64,000 nt of DNA from Deltaproteobacteria bacterium (lineage in GTDB: Bacteria > Desulfobacterota > Desulfomonilia > UBA1062). Position 1 is the stretch's first letter; every line of letters begins with the position of its first letter. A program made the translations under genes and the position numbers. Positions 43,494 to 51,718 of the stretch are shown piece after piece. Where the stretch lies: assembly GCA_029552245.1 (NCBI GenBank), contig JAKPDW010000088.1, positions 58,121-122,120 on the forward strand, read 5' to 3'. Under the pieces are notes generated by a model that searched no databases, was not told the DNA's origin, and worked only from the letters and a program-made list of their open reading frames with translations.

Positions 43494-43610
43494 GAGCACC
43501 CCCTGTCTGCTTGCCTGAACCACCGCGTCTTGGTACGATCACCCGTCGAGAGGAACAAGATACCCCCGGGGAAGCGAAAGGCAAGGCCGCCTTGGCGGCA
43601 GGAGGTGCGC

Positions 43611-44021
43611 ATGACGATGACGAGGGAACAGGCGGGAGAGTTCGCATCCAGATGGCTCCCTGCATGGACCGGCAACGACCCCGAGAGGCTCGCGTCGTTC
43701 TACTCGGACGAGGCCGTGTACCTGGACCCTGCCGTGCCGGCGGGCGTGAGGGGGAAAGAGGAGCTCCTCGCCTACTTCCGGAGGCTTCTCGCGGCAAACC
43801 CGGACTGGGTGTGGACCCAGGTGGAGGCGATCCCGATGGAGGGAGGGTTCCTGAACAAGTGGCACGCCCGGATACCCGTGGGCGAGGGTGCGGTGGAGTG
43901 CATCGGCGTGTGCTTCGTACAGTTCGACGAACAGGGGAAGATCAGGCGCAACGAGGTCTACTTCGACAGGCACCCCCTCCTGGTGGAGATCGCAAGACAC
44001 CGGGGTCGACCCGCCGTCTGA
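43611..44021 (+). CDS. NTF2-like/SnoaL-like family protein
   Basis: A 136-residue single-domain protein of the cone-shaped NTF2-like fold. The order is right: an N-terminal helix pair (TREQAGEFASRWLPAWTGNDPERLASFYSDEAVYLDP), a second helix (GKEELLAYFRRLLAANPDWVW) and a long mixed beta-sheet (NKWHARIPVGEGAVECIGVCFVQFDEQGKIRRNEVYFD). Members are enzymes such as ketosteroid isomerases or ligand-binding proteins; the pocket residues do not tell me which. An ATG with GGAGGTG five bases upstream fixes the start. It is divergent from the selenoprotein gene with 117 bases between them. Confidence 0.82.
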   Translation: MTMTREQAGEFASRWLPAWTGNDPERLASFYSDEAVYLDPAVPAGVRGKEELLAYFRRLLAANPDWVWTQVEAIPMEGGFLNKWHARIPVGEGAVECIGVCFVQFDEQGKIRRNEVYFDRHPLLVEIARHRGRPAV

Positions 44022-44324
44022 GCGCACCGGGCGGAAGCGGCCGGCCCCTGTCCGGACACGAAGGCTCCTGAGACGCATGGTCACCAAGGCCGTGACGCGC
44101 ACCGCAGGTCGATACCGGCAGGCCCGCCTGCGACGGCCCCGGCCCGGGAAGCGGCCCGTTGGGCTGCTCACGCGCCTCCGCCGCCTTCCCACGTGGTCAG
44201 GGGCCCCGCGGGAAGGCGCTCCACGGGGCGTTCTCGCCCGCCACATCCCCCGCGGACACATCCAGCAGGGCAAGGGCGGGATCCGGCTTCGCGTCCCCGC
44301 CCCTCCGACAGCGGCCCGTCCTCG
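44022..44324. other. Intergenic region between convergent genes, nothing recognised
   Basis: A 303-base G+C-rich gap. No T-rich hairpin or gene-like frame was found. Confidence 0.4.
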
Positions 44325-44792
44325 TCAAGGCGTGCAGACAGACCCGAGCTCCTTCTCCGCATCCCTCGGGAGTATCTCGGCGGGCAGGCCCGGAAATCTC
44401 CTCTTGAGCGAGGAGAGGTACGTCGGTGCAGTCAGGCAGTCGGGGTTGTCCTCCTCGAGGCAGGGCAGTTCCACCACCTTCCATGCACCGCCCTGCATGC
44501 GGAGCAAGGCTGCCACAGGCTCGTACCTGTTCGCGCCGTCTTTGGACGTCGGGCAGGCGAACACCCATGCCCAACCGTCCTTCACCTTCAGGCTGGCGGC
44601 GCTGAAGACCACATCGAGCCCGTGGAGATCCCTGACCCGCCTCCCGAGGGCATCCAGGATCTCCCTCCTCTCGCCCATGCCGCCCGTAGGCGCTTTCCCC
44701 GCTTGTCCTGCCGATACCGTGGACGCCCCTGCACCGAGCAGGAGACCCGCCACGGCAAGCCCGAGCACGACCATCGTGAAACCTCTCATCAT
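44325..44792 (-). CDS. Secreted or periplasmic protein of unknown function
   Basis: A 155-residue protein I do not recognise. It begins MMRGFTMVVLGLAVAGLLLGAGASTVSA, a clear Sec signal peptide with an AxA-like cleavage site near residue 28. The mature part has GERREILDALGRRVRDLHGLDVVFSAASLKVKDGWAWVFACP, which resembles the small periplasmic proteins with an alpha/beta fold seen after such signals, and two or three cysteines near the end (PCLEEDNPDCL, SVCTP) that could form disulfides. The ATG is six bases after GGAGGTG. No operon partner is apparent. Confidence 0.8.
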   Translation of the reverse strand: MMRGFTMVVLGLAVAGLLLGAGASTVSAGQAGKAPTGGMGERREILDALGRRVRDLHGLDVVFSAASLKVKDGWAWVFACPTSKDGANRYEPVAALLRMQGGAWKVVELPCLEEDNPDCLTAPTYLSSLKRRFPGLPAEILPRDAEKELGSVCTP

Positions 44793-45503
44793 GCGACGCA
44801 CCTCCATGAGACCGATTGATAGGCTCTCAGCCCGTTCCATGCAAGGGTGCGTATACGGCGACAACGGCGCGTTCATCCTTCGGGACGGGGTTCTGCCCAT
44901 GCACGGGCCGCCAGGCGCGAGACGGGATGAATCGGGATCGATTCGGCCAGTTGCTTCCTGGACACCGAAGGACCGTTCGAACGATGCGGCGGGCAACACG
45001 AAAAGGTGAAGGTCATGCCGAAGGCCTACCCCCTCGATCCTCACGAGGCGTTTCCCCCTACGACACGGGTGCATTCCCCATCGAAGACCACGTGCCCGCC
45101 CGTGCGTTCAGGGTGGATCGAAGAGGCCCCTGGGCTCAGGCGGACTTCGGCCGAGGCCATGCGTGGAGCCTGTGAGGCCGGGGGCCTTCGACCGGCAGGT
45201 CCTGGGCAGCCCACTCCCCGGCGGTTTGCCGGGTGCACCCCTGGCGTGCACGAATGACTCCGCGCCTGGGTGCCGGATGTTGTGCCTCCCATGGGTGAGC
45301 GCAGCCCCCCGATCGGCCGAGTCCGGGGCGAGGGTCTCATGCGGAAAGACCCGATGCGCCCGGCCGTCCCATGCGCGTTCCCTTGCCATTCGAGTGGCTT
45401 ACCCTTACTAATAGACCCATGAACAACGTTCAGCCCCGAGGGTGTGCATTGCCGGCATCGCACCCGGATGCGACAAGGAAGGCCCCGCCCTCGGCGAAAG
45501 GAC

Positions 45504-45585
45504 CATACCCACAGGCGCGCGGGATAGACGGGTAGTGAACGAACGGGGGCGAACCCGGCGCCGGTCATACCCACAGGCGTGCGGG
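45504..45585 (+). promoter_or_regulatory. Direct repeats upstream of the kinase promoter (candidate activator sites)
   Basis: CATACCCACAGGCGCGCGGG (45504-45523) and CATACCCACAGGCGTGCGGG (45566-45585) differ at one base and lie 62 bases apart, about six helical turns. The second copy abuts the -35 box, which suits a transcription activator binding the same face of DNA. Confidence 0.65.
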
Positions 45586-45615
45586 TTGACACAATCGGGT
45601 ACCAGGGGTTTATAA
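45586..45615 (+). promoter_or_regulatory. Promoter of the PAS histidine kinase gene
   Basis: Consensus TTGACA (45586-45591) followed at 17 to 19 bases by the A+T-rich TTTATAAA; TTATAA at 45610-45615 gives an 18-base spacer. The leader would be about 155 bases. Confidence 0.7.
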
Positions 45616-45776
45616 AGGCCATTGTCCAAGAGACCGGTCGGACGGTTCCCTGGGGATGACCGGGGAGTCCGACAGGGGGCGGCAACATCGGCGCGTGCGC
45701 ATCGCGGTCAAGAGGGCGGGCGTGACCGGCCTGCCGCTTGCCACGGCCGCGCACCTGTCCGGGAGGAGAGCGGACC

Positions 45777-47906
45777 ATGAGAGACATCGAAGAGGCGATC
45801 CAGGGGAACGAGGCCACGTTCAGGGTCCTCGTGGAGAACGCGAACGACGTCCTCTGGGTGTTCGACCTCGATCTCGGCTACACCTACATCAGCCCGTCCG
45901 TCATGCGCCTGAGGGGCTACAGCGTGGAGGAGGCCGTCAAGCTCCGCCTCGACCAGGTGCTGACGCCCGAGTCGTACGCGAGGGTCCGCGAGATGCTCGG
46001 CCGGGAACTCGATCTCATGAAGGCGGGGTACCGCCACGGCCCCGGCTGGTTCACGACGCTCGAGCTCGAGATGGTCCGCAAGGACGGCTCGACCTTCTGG
46101 GCCGAGGTGATCGTGAACCTCCTCTACGACGAGGAAGGCTCCCTGAAAGGCATCATGGGCATCACCCGGGACATCACGAAACGAAGGGCCGCGGAGGAGG
46201 AGCTCAAGAGGTGCAGGGACGACCTCGAGGAGCAGGTCGTCAAGCGCACGTCCGAGCTCGTCCTCATCAACGAACGGCTCATGCGGGAGATCGAGGAACG
46301 ATCGAGGATCGAGGCCGAGCTCAGGGAAAGCGCGGAGATGTACCGCGTGCACTTATCGCTCACGAACGACGTGATGTTCTCCTATGACAACCAGTTCAGG
46401 GTGCTGAGCGTCTCCCCGAACGTCACGCGCGTCCTCGGGTACACGCCCGAGGAACTCGTCGGGAAAACCTTCCAGGAGGCGGGCGTGCTCGACCCCTCGT
46501 TCATGCCCAAGGCCTTCGAGAACGCGCTCCATATCCTCGCGGGAAACCCCATCTACTCTTCGGTCTACCTGTTCATCACCAAGGACGGGAGGAGGAGGTA
46601 CGGGGAGGTGAGCGGCGTGCCCTGCATGCGTGACGGCAAGGTCTACGCCGTGACCACGGTCGCGAGGGACATAACCGAGCGCCTGGAGATGGAGAACGCC
46701 CTCAGGCAGAGCGAGGAGAGGTACAAGGCCACGCTGGAGTGCATGCCCGCGGCGGTGTGCATCGTGAGGGTGTCGGACTCGAGGTGCATGTACGCGAACC
46801 AGGCATTCTCCGCGATCACGGGGTATACCGTCGAGGAGGCCTTGGGCAGGACGACGAGTGAACTCGACCTCCCCCCCGTGGACGAGCTCGTCTCGCCGAA
46901 GGAGGGACCGGGCGAGTGCGAAGGCAGGGATCTCGAGCACACCCTGAAGAGGAAGGACGGCGGGGTCATCAAGGCGCGTCTCTCCACGAGACCTGTGCAA
47001 TACGACTCCCAGGCCTGCCTGGTCATGGCCATCACCGACATGACCTCGCTCATGCAGCTCGAGGAAGAGAGGGCGAGGCTGGAAGCGCAAAGACTGAAGA
47101 TGGACGCCATTGCGACCCTCGCCCGGGGCATAGCCCACGATTTCAACAACATCCTCACCACCATCATCGGGTACACGAACCTGTCTCTCAGGAACGTCAA
47201 GGGCCTGGAAGAGAAGGGCTCGGGCATAGAGACGATCCTGAGAGACTTGGACGAGGTGAGACGGGCGGCGAAACGGGCTGTCACGCTCGTGAACCATATC
47301 CAGGCCTTCAGCAGGCACCCCGAGAGGGAGCACGTCCCCGTCGACCTCTGCACGCTCGTGGACAGGACGATCGAGAGCCTGGGCGCCACCCTGCCCTCGA
47401 ACGTGACCATCTCGGCCAACCTGGCGGCATCGTGCATGGTCAAGGGTGACCCGGCCCAGCTGGAGCAGGTCTTCACGAACCTGTGCGACAACGCCGCCCA
47501 TGCCATGGGAAAGACCGGAGGCGAGATCACCGTGAGCCTCGCAAGGGCGACGGTCCCCGAGGGCGAGAGGGAGGCGCTGGGGTTGCCTGCGGGCCGCTGC
47601 ATCGTGTTGAGGGTGAGCGATACCGGCCCCGGGATACCCGGTTACGCCCTCTCGCGGGTCTTCGACCCCTATTTCACCACGACATGGAAGGGCGAGGGCT
47701 CGGGGCTCGGCCTCTCCATCGTGCACGGCATCGTGAAGGCCCACGAGGGGGCGGTCACCTGCACGAGCGCCGAAGGCCAAGGGGCCTGCTTCACGGTGTA
47801 CCTGCCGGAGTACGTGGACGACAAAGAGCTTGGCCAGGGCACCAAGGACAGCGCCTGGGACAGCGGGCGGACGGACGGGCTCGACCCGAGCGGGGCTCAC
47901 CGCTGA
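45777..47906 (+). CDS. Cytosolic PAS-domain sensor histidine kinase
   Basis: A 709-residue two-component kinase. Three PAS domains are seen: about 8-135 (FRVLVENANDVLWVFDLD...GIMGITRDITKRR), 185-310 (SLTNDVMFSYDNQFRVLSVSPNVTRVLGYTPEELVGK), and 320-435 (YKATLECMPAAVCIVRV). A HisKA-type dimerisation region follows with the phosphate-accepting His454 in ARGIAHDFNNILTTIIGY, then the ATPase domain with the N box (FTNLCDNAAHAM), G1 (DTGPGIPGY), F box (FDPYFTT) and G2 (GEGSGLGLSIVHGI). No membrane segment is present, so the signal is intracellular. No response regulator gene is adjacent; the kinase is an orphan here. ATG behind GGGAGGAGAG. Confidence 0.94.
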   Translation: MRDIEEAIQGNEATFRVLVENANDVLWVFDLDLGYTYISPSVMRLRGYSVEEAVKLRLDQVLTPESYARVREMLGRELDLMKAGYRHGPGWFTTLELEMVRKDGSTFWAEVIVNLLYDEEGSLKGIMGITRDITKRRAAEEELKRCRDDLEEQVVKRTSELVLINERLMREIEERSRIEAELRESAEMYRVHLSLTNDVMFSYDNQFRVLSVSPNVTRVLGYTPEELVGKTFQEAGVLDPSFMPKAFENALHILAGNPIYSSVYLFITKDGRRRYGEVSGVPCMRDGKVYAVTTVARDITERLEMENALRQSEERYKATLECMPAAVCIVRVSDSRCMYANQAFSAITGYTVEEALGRTTSELDLPPVDELVSPKEGPGECEGRDLEHTLKRKDGGVIKARLSTRPVQYDSQACLVMAITDMTSLMQLEEERARLEAQRLKMDAIATLARGIAHDFNNILTTIIGYTNLSLRNVKGLEEKGSGIETILRDLDEVRRAAKRAVTLVNHIQAFSRHPEREHVPVDLCTLVDRTIESLGATLPSNVTISANLAASCMVKGDPAQLEQVFTNLCDNAAHAMGKTGGEITVSLARATVPEGEREALGLPAGRCIVLRVSDTGPGIPGYALSRVFDPYFTTTWKGEGSGLGLSIVHGIVKAHEGAVTCTSAEGQGACFTVYLPEYVDDKELGQGTKDSAWDSGRTDGLDPSGAHR

Positions 47907-48216
47907 AGGGACAGGCCGGTGATGCATGCCCGCGGTCCCGGCCGGGGACGGTCACACGTCCGTCACCGGGACGCCTCGATTTCTCACCCTGGGCCGACGC
48001 CCCCGCAAGGCCTTGCGCATCCCGATCGGAGAGGAGGCCTCTTGCGCATGCGAGACGCGGGCCTTCCCATGGATCGTTCCCCGGCACCCGGTCGGGCCGT
48101 CGCACGTGGCACGAACGCCGCGTGCAGAGGCTTGATTCGTGGACGCCCTTGCGTGTACACTCGAGCGGACTGACGGTTCAACCCACGAAGATCATGACCT
48201 CCGGAGGAGACCCGAC
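47907..48216 (+). other. Intergenic region, nothing recognised
   Basis: A 310-base gap between the kinase and hisF. No convincing promoter, hairpin or gene-like frame. Confidence 0.4.
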
Positions 48217-48981
48217 ATGGAACCGGTCGCCATCATGCCGTGCCTGGATATGCTGGAAGGAAGGGTCGTAAAGGGCGTGCATTTCGTCGACATCCGGGAC
48301 GCGGGAGACCCGGTCGAACACGCGAGGTTCTACCAAGACCAGGGCGCGGACGAGCTCGCCATGCTCGACATCGCGGCCACGCAGGAAAACCGCAAGACGA
48401 GGCTCGAGTGGGTCAAGAACGTGTCCTCGGCGATAGAGATCCCGCTGACCGTGGGCGGCGGCATCTCATCGCTCGAGGATATCGAGGCCGTCCTCGAGGC
48501 CGGGGCGGACAAGGTCTCCATGAACTCCGCAGCCGTGAGGAACCCTCGGCTCGTCAGCGAGGCGTCCCGGGCCTTCACCGCGGGGAGGATCACCATCGCG
48601 ATCGATGCGCGCAGGAACCCGGCGATGCCGTCCGGCTTCGAGCTCGTGATCTCGGGCGGCAGGCTCCCGGTCGGCCAGGACGCAGTCGAGTGGGCGAAGA
48701 GGTGCGAGCAGCTGGGCGCCGGCACGCTGTTGCCCACGAGCATGGACGGTGACGGGACGCTCGCGGGCTACGACATACCGTTTACGCGCGCCATAGCCGA
48801 CGCGGTGAGCATACCGGTGGTCGCATCCGGCGGGGCGGGGACGCTGGAAGACTTCAGCCGCGCCGTGCTCGAGGGCCACGCCCGCATCCTCCTTGCAGCC
48901 TCGGTGTTCCACTTCAGGACCTTCAGCATCGCCCAGGTCAAGGAACACCTCAGGGCGAAAGGTATCCCGGTCTGTTCCTGA
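48217..48981 (+). CDS. hisF: Imidazole glycerol phosphate synthase subunit HisF (stand-alone gene)
   Basis: HisF uses ammonia from HisH to convert PRFAR to imidazole glycerol phosphate and AICAR. The 254-residue (beta/alpha)8 barrel is full length and, counted from the ATG behind GGAGGAG, has Asp11 (MPCLDML) and Asp130 (ITIAIDAR) at exactly the catalytic positions known from Thermotoga HisF. Phosphate-binding loops are VGGGISSLED, NSAAVRNP, SMDGDGTLAGYD and ASGGAGT. No hisH, hisA or other histidine gene is nearby, so it is either part of a scattered pathway or a paralogue; LLPTSMDGDG differs a little from the usual LLTSMDRDG. Confidence 0.92.
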   Translation: MEPVAIMPCLDMLEGRVVKGVHFVDIRDAGDPVEHARFYQDQGADELAMLDIAATQENRKTRLEWVKNVSSAIEIPLTVGGGISSLEDIEAVLEAGADKVSMNSAAVRNPRLVSEASRAFTAGRITIAIDARRNPAMPSGFELVISGGRLPVGQDAVEWAKRCEQLGAGTLLPTSMDGDGTLAGYDIPFTRAIADAVSIPVVASGGAGTLEDFSRAVLEGHARILLAASVFHFRTFSIAQVKEHLRAKGIPVCS

Positions 48982-49157
48982 GGCCCCCTCGGCGCCTGTT
49001 CGACGGCATGGCGTATCCGTGCAGCGAGGCCGCGCCTGTCGGCGTGAGGTCTTCGCATGCCCCCGGCATCGTCGAGCCATGGCACACGAGGCTCACGCCT
49101 TCTCCCGCCGCCCCCTAGCCTCAGACGCCCTCTTCGCCCCGTGCCAGACGAGCCGCA

Positions 49158-49811
49158 TCACGGGCTCCCGTCCTTCCTCACCATCCGCGCAAGCTCGATC
49201 GCCCGTGCCATGACGCGGGCCGCCGACTCGAGCCCGGCCTCGTCCAGCTCGACACCCTGGGCCCGCCCCCCTTCCCGGCCCAAAGCCCCCCTGGTGCCCG
49301 AGACCCCGGACGCCCCCAGGGGGCATGTCCCTCCATGGAGGCCGACCGGGATCATCTCGAGGGTCATGAAGGCGTAGAGGTGCGTGAGGTGGGTGGTCTC
49401 GAGCCCGCCGTTTCTCATCCAGGACACCGCCGCGCTCACCCCCACCTTGTTCCTCAGACGAGAGCGCGCGAGGTTGCCGAAGACAAAGACCCTGAGCCTG
49501 TCTATGAAGGCGGCCATCATCGCGCTCGTGCGCATGAAGTACACGGGGCTGGCAAGGATCACGATGTCCGCGCGTTCCACCTTCTCGAACACCGCCTGGG
49601 CGTCGTCCAGGATGGAGCAGTACCTGCCCTCTTCCTGGCCGGTCAAGCAGAAGTTGCAGTGGGTGCATTCCCTGATCTCGAGCTCGGAAAGGTTCAGGAT
49701 CTCCGAGGTTATCTCTCCCGGCCGCACGCTCTCGATCATCGACTTGAGGAAGCGATCCACGTTCCCGCCCGTGACAGGGCTTCCCGATATCCCGACAACC
49801 CGGTATGGCAT
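49158..49811 (-). CDS. Flavodoxin-fold NAD(P)H-dependent oxidoreductase (iron-sulfur flavoprotein-like)
   Basis: A 217-residue FMN protein of the multimeric flavodoxin/NADPH-dependent FMN reductase family. It opens with the phosphate loop GISGSPVTGGNVDRFL, has the cysteine motif CTHCNFCLTGQEEGRYC typical of Isf-like flavoproteins of anaerobes, then ADIVILASPVYFMRTSAMMAAFIDRLRVF and GGTCPLGASG for FMN contact. In Methanosarcina-type Isf the compact CxxCxxC binds a 4Fe-4S cluster; here CTHCNFC plus a further Cys is similar. It probably moves electrons to oxygen, peroxide or quinones. The ATG follows an AGGAGGGGG site. Confidence 0.88.
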   Translation of the reverse strand: MPYRVVGISGSPVTGGNVDRFLKSMIESVRPGEITSEILNLSELEIRECTHCNFCLTGQEEGRYCSILDDAQAVFEKVERADIVILASPVYFMRTSAMMAAFIDRLRVFVFGNLARSRLRNKVGVSAAVSWMRNGGLETTHLTHLYAFMTLEMIPVGLHGGTCPLGASGVSGTRGALGREGGRAQGVELDEAGLESAARVMARAIELARMVRKDGSP

Positions 49812-50284
49812 CTCACACCCCCTCCTGTTCCCTGCAGGGTGCCGGCGCCTCCGGCACCTTCGGGTACCCGCCCGGCAAACGCCGGCTCCACCAGCGGCCT
49901 CCCGTGTACAGGCACGATAGACCGAGCCCGCACCCTCGGGAGAACCCCCGCGCATGGGCCGACCGGCACGCCTGGGCAGACGTATACACCTATCACGGAA
50001 AACATGCACCACCCGAGCCCGAACATCTCTTTTTTTAATTCTTTGGGTCCCCGTCCGGCCCACCAACCGCACTGGGAGCCCACAGCACCATGGCCCTCGC
50101 CGAGAAGATACCGCGCACTCTCCGATTCACCGGCTGAGACGGATCGACGCTTTCCAACGGGTTCTCTTTTGGGGAAAAGACCGTCGACGCGTCTTCTGCT
50201 GTGAGCGCCCGTATCCGCGCCAGAGGGATACACCCACGAAGGAACGAGGAAGGCATTCGGTGGTCTTTGGATCGCCGCAGGATG
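49812..50284. other. Intergenic region beside the tRNA gene
   Basis: A 473-base gap. A T8 tract at about 50029-50037 is the only A+T-rich run, without a convincing stem before it. No gene, integrase remnant or direct repeat of the tRNA end was recognised. Confidence 0.45.
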
Positions 50285-50306
50285 AATGCACCTCAATGGG
50301 TGCATT
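50285..50306 (-). terminator. Hairpin downstream of tRNA-Val
   Basis: AATGCACC and GGTGCATT form a perfect eight-pair stem around a six-base loop, starting 11 bases after the tRNA 3' end on the minus strand. There is no T-run, so it may be a processing or weak termination structure. Confidence 0.4.
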
Positions 50307-50317
50307 GACGAGGCAAG

Positions 50318-50392
50318 TGGTAGGCACGCAGGGATTTGAACCCTGGACCCCCACCGCGTCAAGGTGGTGCTCTCCCCCTGAGCTACGTGCCT
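50318..50392 (-). tRNA. tRNA-Val(GAC)
   Basis: The minus strand folds as a full cloverleaf: acceptor AGGCACG pairs with CGTGCCT, D arm GCTCAGGGGGAGAGC, anticodon arm CCACC-TTGACGC-GGTGG with anticodon GAC, and T arm CCAGGGTTCAAATCCCTG. Discriminator A and an encoded CCA tail are present at the 3' end. The length is 75 bases including CCA. Confidence 0.96.
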
Positions 50393-50733
50393 ATGCGACG
50401 CAGTTTTCGTTAGCCCGTATGTCCGTTCCTTGTCAACCGGTTTTTCGTGCCCCGGCCTGAACCTCCAGCCGCGCCATGGCGACGTGTCCCTCGTATGCTT
50501 CAGCCTGCTCGATGCCGAGGCCCGCACGCCCCTGCCGAGGCCCCGAGAAGGGTCCCGCGCCTTGGAGGTCGGCACCTGCCTTGAACGAAAACCAGGGGCC
50601 CCCGGCCGTCCCCCGAACCCTTCCGGCGAAGAGAGCGTTCTTCATGGAGAGCCGGCTCTCGCACGACGCCCGTTTGCACGCGCGAGCGATCTGTGGTACA
50701 CAGGCCGGTACCGAAAAACCACGGGGACACCCG
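50393..50733. other. Intergenic region, nothing recognised
   Basis: A 341-base gap between the tRNA (minus strand) and the HAD gene (plus strand). It should hold the promoter of each; no sequence stood out as a convincing -35/-10 pair for either. Confidence 0.4.
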
Positions 50734-51345
50734 ATGAGAATACCGCCGCATTCACTCGCCTTCGACTTCGACGGGGTCATCGCCGACACCTTCAGGCTCT
50801 TCGTCCGCATGGCCCGCCAGAGATACAACTACTCCTTCGAGTACGAGGACATAACCGACTACGAGTTCCTCAAGTGCATCGACATGGACAGGTCGCACGC
50901 CTTCGAGATCATCGAGGTGCTGACCAACGAGCCGCACGAGCTGGACCTGTTCCCGAACGAGGGCGCGAGGGAGGTGCTCGGACGGGTGGGCTCGGTCTCG
51001 GGCGTGCTCGTGGTGACGGCGAGGCCCTTTGCGGAACCGGTCGAGCTCTGGTTCAGGCGCCACCTGCCGGAGATAGACAGTGGTTGCCTCAAGGTGGAGG
51101 CCACCGGCATCAACACGGCCAAGCTCGAGGTGCTCACGAGGCTCGGCGTCACCCATTTCGTCGACGACAGGCTCGACACCTGCCGCCAGCTCCATGATGC
51201 CGGGATCACGCCCATCGTGTTCTCGCAGCCGTGGAACCGCACCGGCCACCGGTTCGTCTCCGTGGAGTCGTGGCAGGAACTGGAAGACCTCATCGACTGG
51301 GACGCATCGGTCGGCGCCAGGGGCTGCGCCGGCACGCCCGGCTGA
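50734..51345 (+). CDS. HAD-superfamily phosphatase, 5'-nucleotidase-like
   Basis: A 203-residue hydrolase. Motif I is FDFDGVIADT with nucleophile Asp11 and acid/base Asp13, motif II the threonine in VLVVTARPFAE, motif III the lysine in NTAKLEVLTRLG, and motif IV VDDRLDTC. The helical cap (YNYSFEYEDITDYEFLKCIDMDRSHAFEIIEVL) resembles that of the NT5C/5'-deoxyribonucleotidase branch. Substrate unknown. The ATG after a GGGGACACCCG stretch is the first that makes sense; upstream in-frame codons lie in non-coding sequence. It is convergent with the Kef-type gene. Confidence 0.85.
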   Translation: MRIPPHSLAFDFDGVIADTFRLFVRMARQRYNYSFEYEDITDYEFLKCIDMDRSHAFEIIEVLTNEPHELDLFPNEGAREVLGRVGSVSGVLVVTARPFAEPVELWFRRHLPEIDSGCLKVEATGINTAKLEVLTRLGVTHFVDDRLDTCRQLHDAGITPIVFSQPWNRTGHRFVSVESWQELEDLIDWDASVGARGCAGTPG

Positions 51346-51718
51346 GTGACGCCACCACCGGGAAGGCCGAAGACGGGGGCTCGATCGGGGCACCGAAGAC
51401 ATAGACGTGATTCTCTCGTTGACGTGTCGACCCCACCATGGCCGAAGGCGAGGGCCCGTGGGGGGAATCGAGGACCCTTGGCGCACACCCGCCGAGCATG
51501 CACAAGACAGCCCGCGGGTTGCCGAAACGGCGACCAGGGGCATGGGACCCCCGGCGCGGAAAACACCCGCCACGCATGATAGGGGCCGGCCTTCGTCGCC
51601 TCCGAAGCCCGGTCTCCAGCCCACCGAGGGCCGAGGCGGCATGACCGCACGGCGTCGGCCTTCCTGACACCTGGAGAGGCAGCCCCGGCGGGTGGTGTCC
51701 GAGGGGACCCGCAGGGAC
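51346..51718. other. Intergenic region between convergent genes, nothing recognised
   Basis: A 373-base G+C-rich gap after the HAD gene and the antiporter gene ends. On the minus strand the uncorrected antiporter frame stays open through it, but the translation has no protein-like character. Confidence 0.4.

Larger units (their letters stand above)
44793..45776. other. Long intergenic region upstream of the histidine kinase
   Basis: A 984-base gap, the longest in the window. Most of it holds nothing I recognise; frames open on both strands lack ribosome sites. The last 280 bases contain a pair of direct repeats and a promoter for the kinase, listed separately. Confidence 0.5.

Noticed and set aside
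45041..45817. Minus-strand frame in the gap before the kinase
   Set aside because: No ribosome site, no domain, biased composition; it also crosses the kinase promoter and repeats.
50281..50320. Attachment site for an integrated element at tRNA-Val
   Set aside because: No second copy of the tRNA 3' end and no integrase or cargo nearby; only a small hairpin is present.
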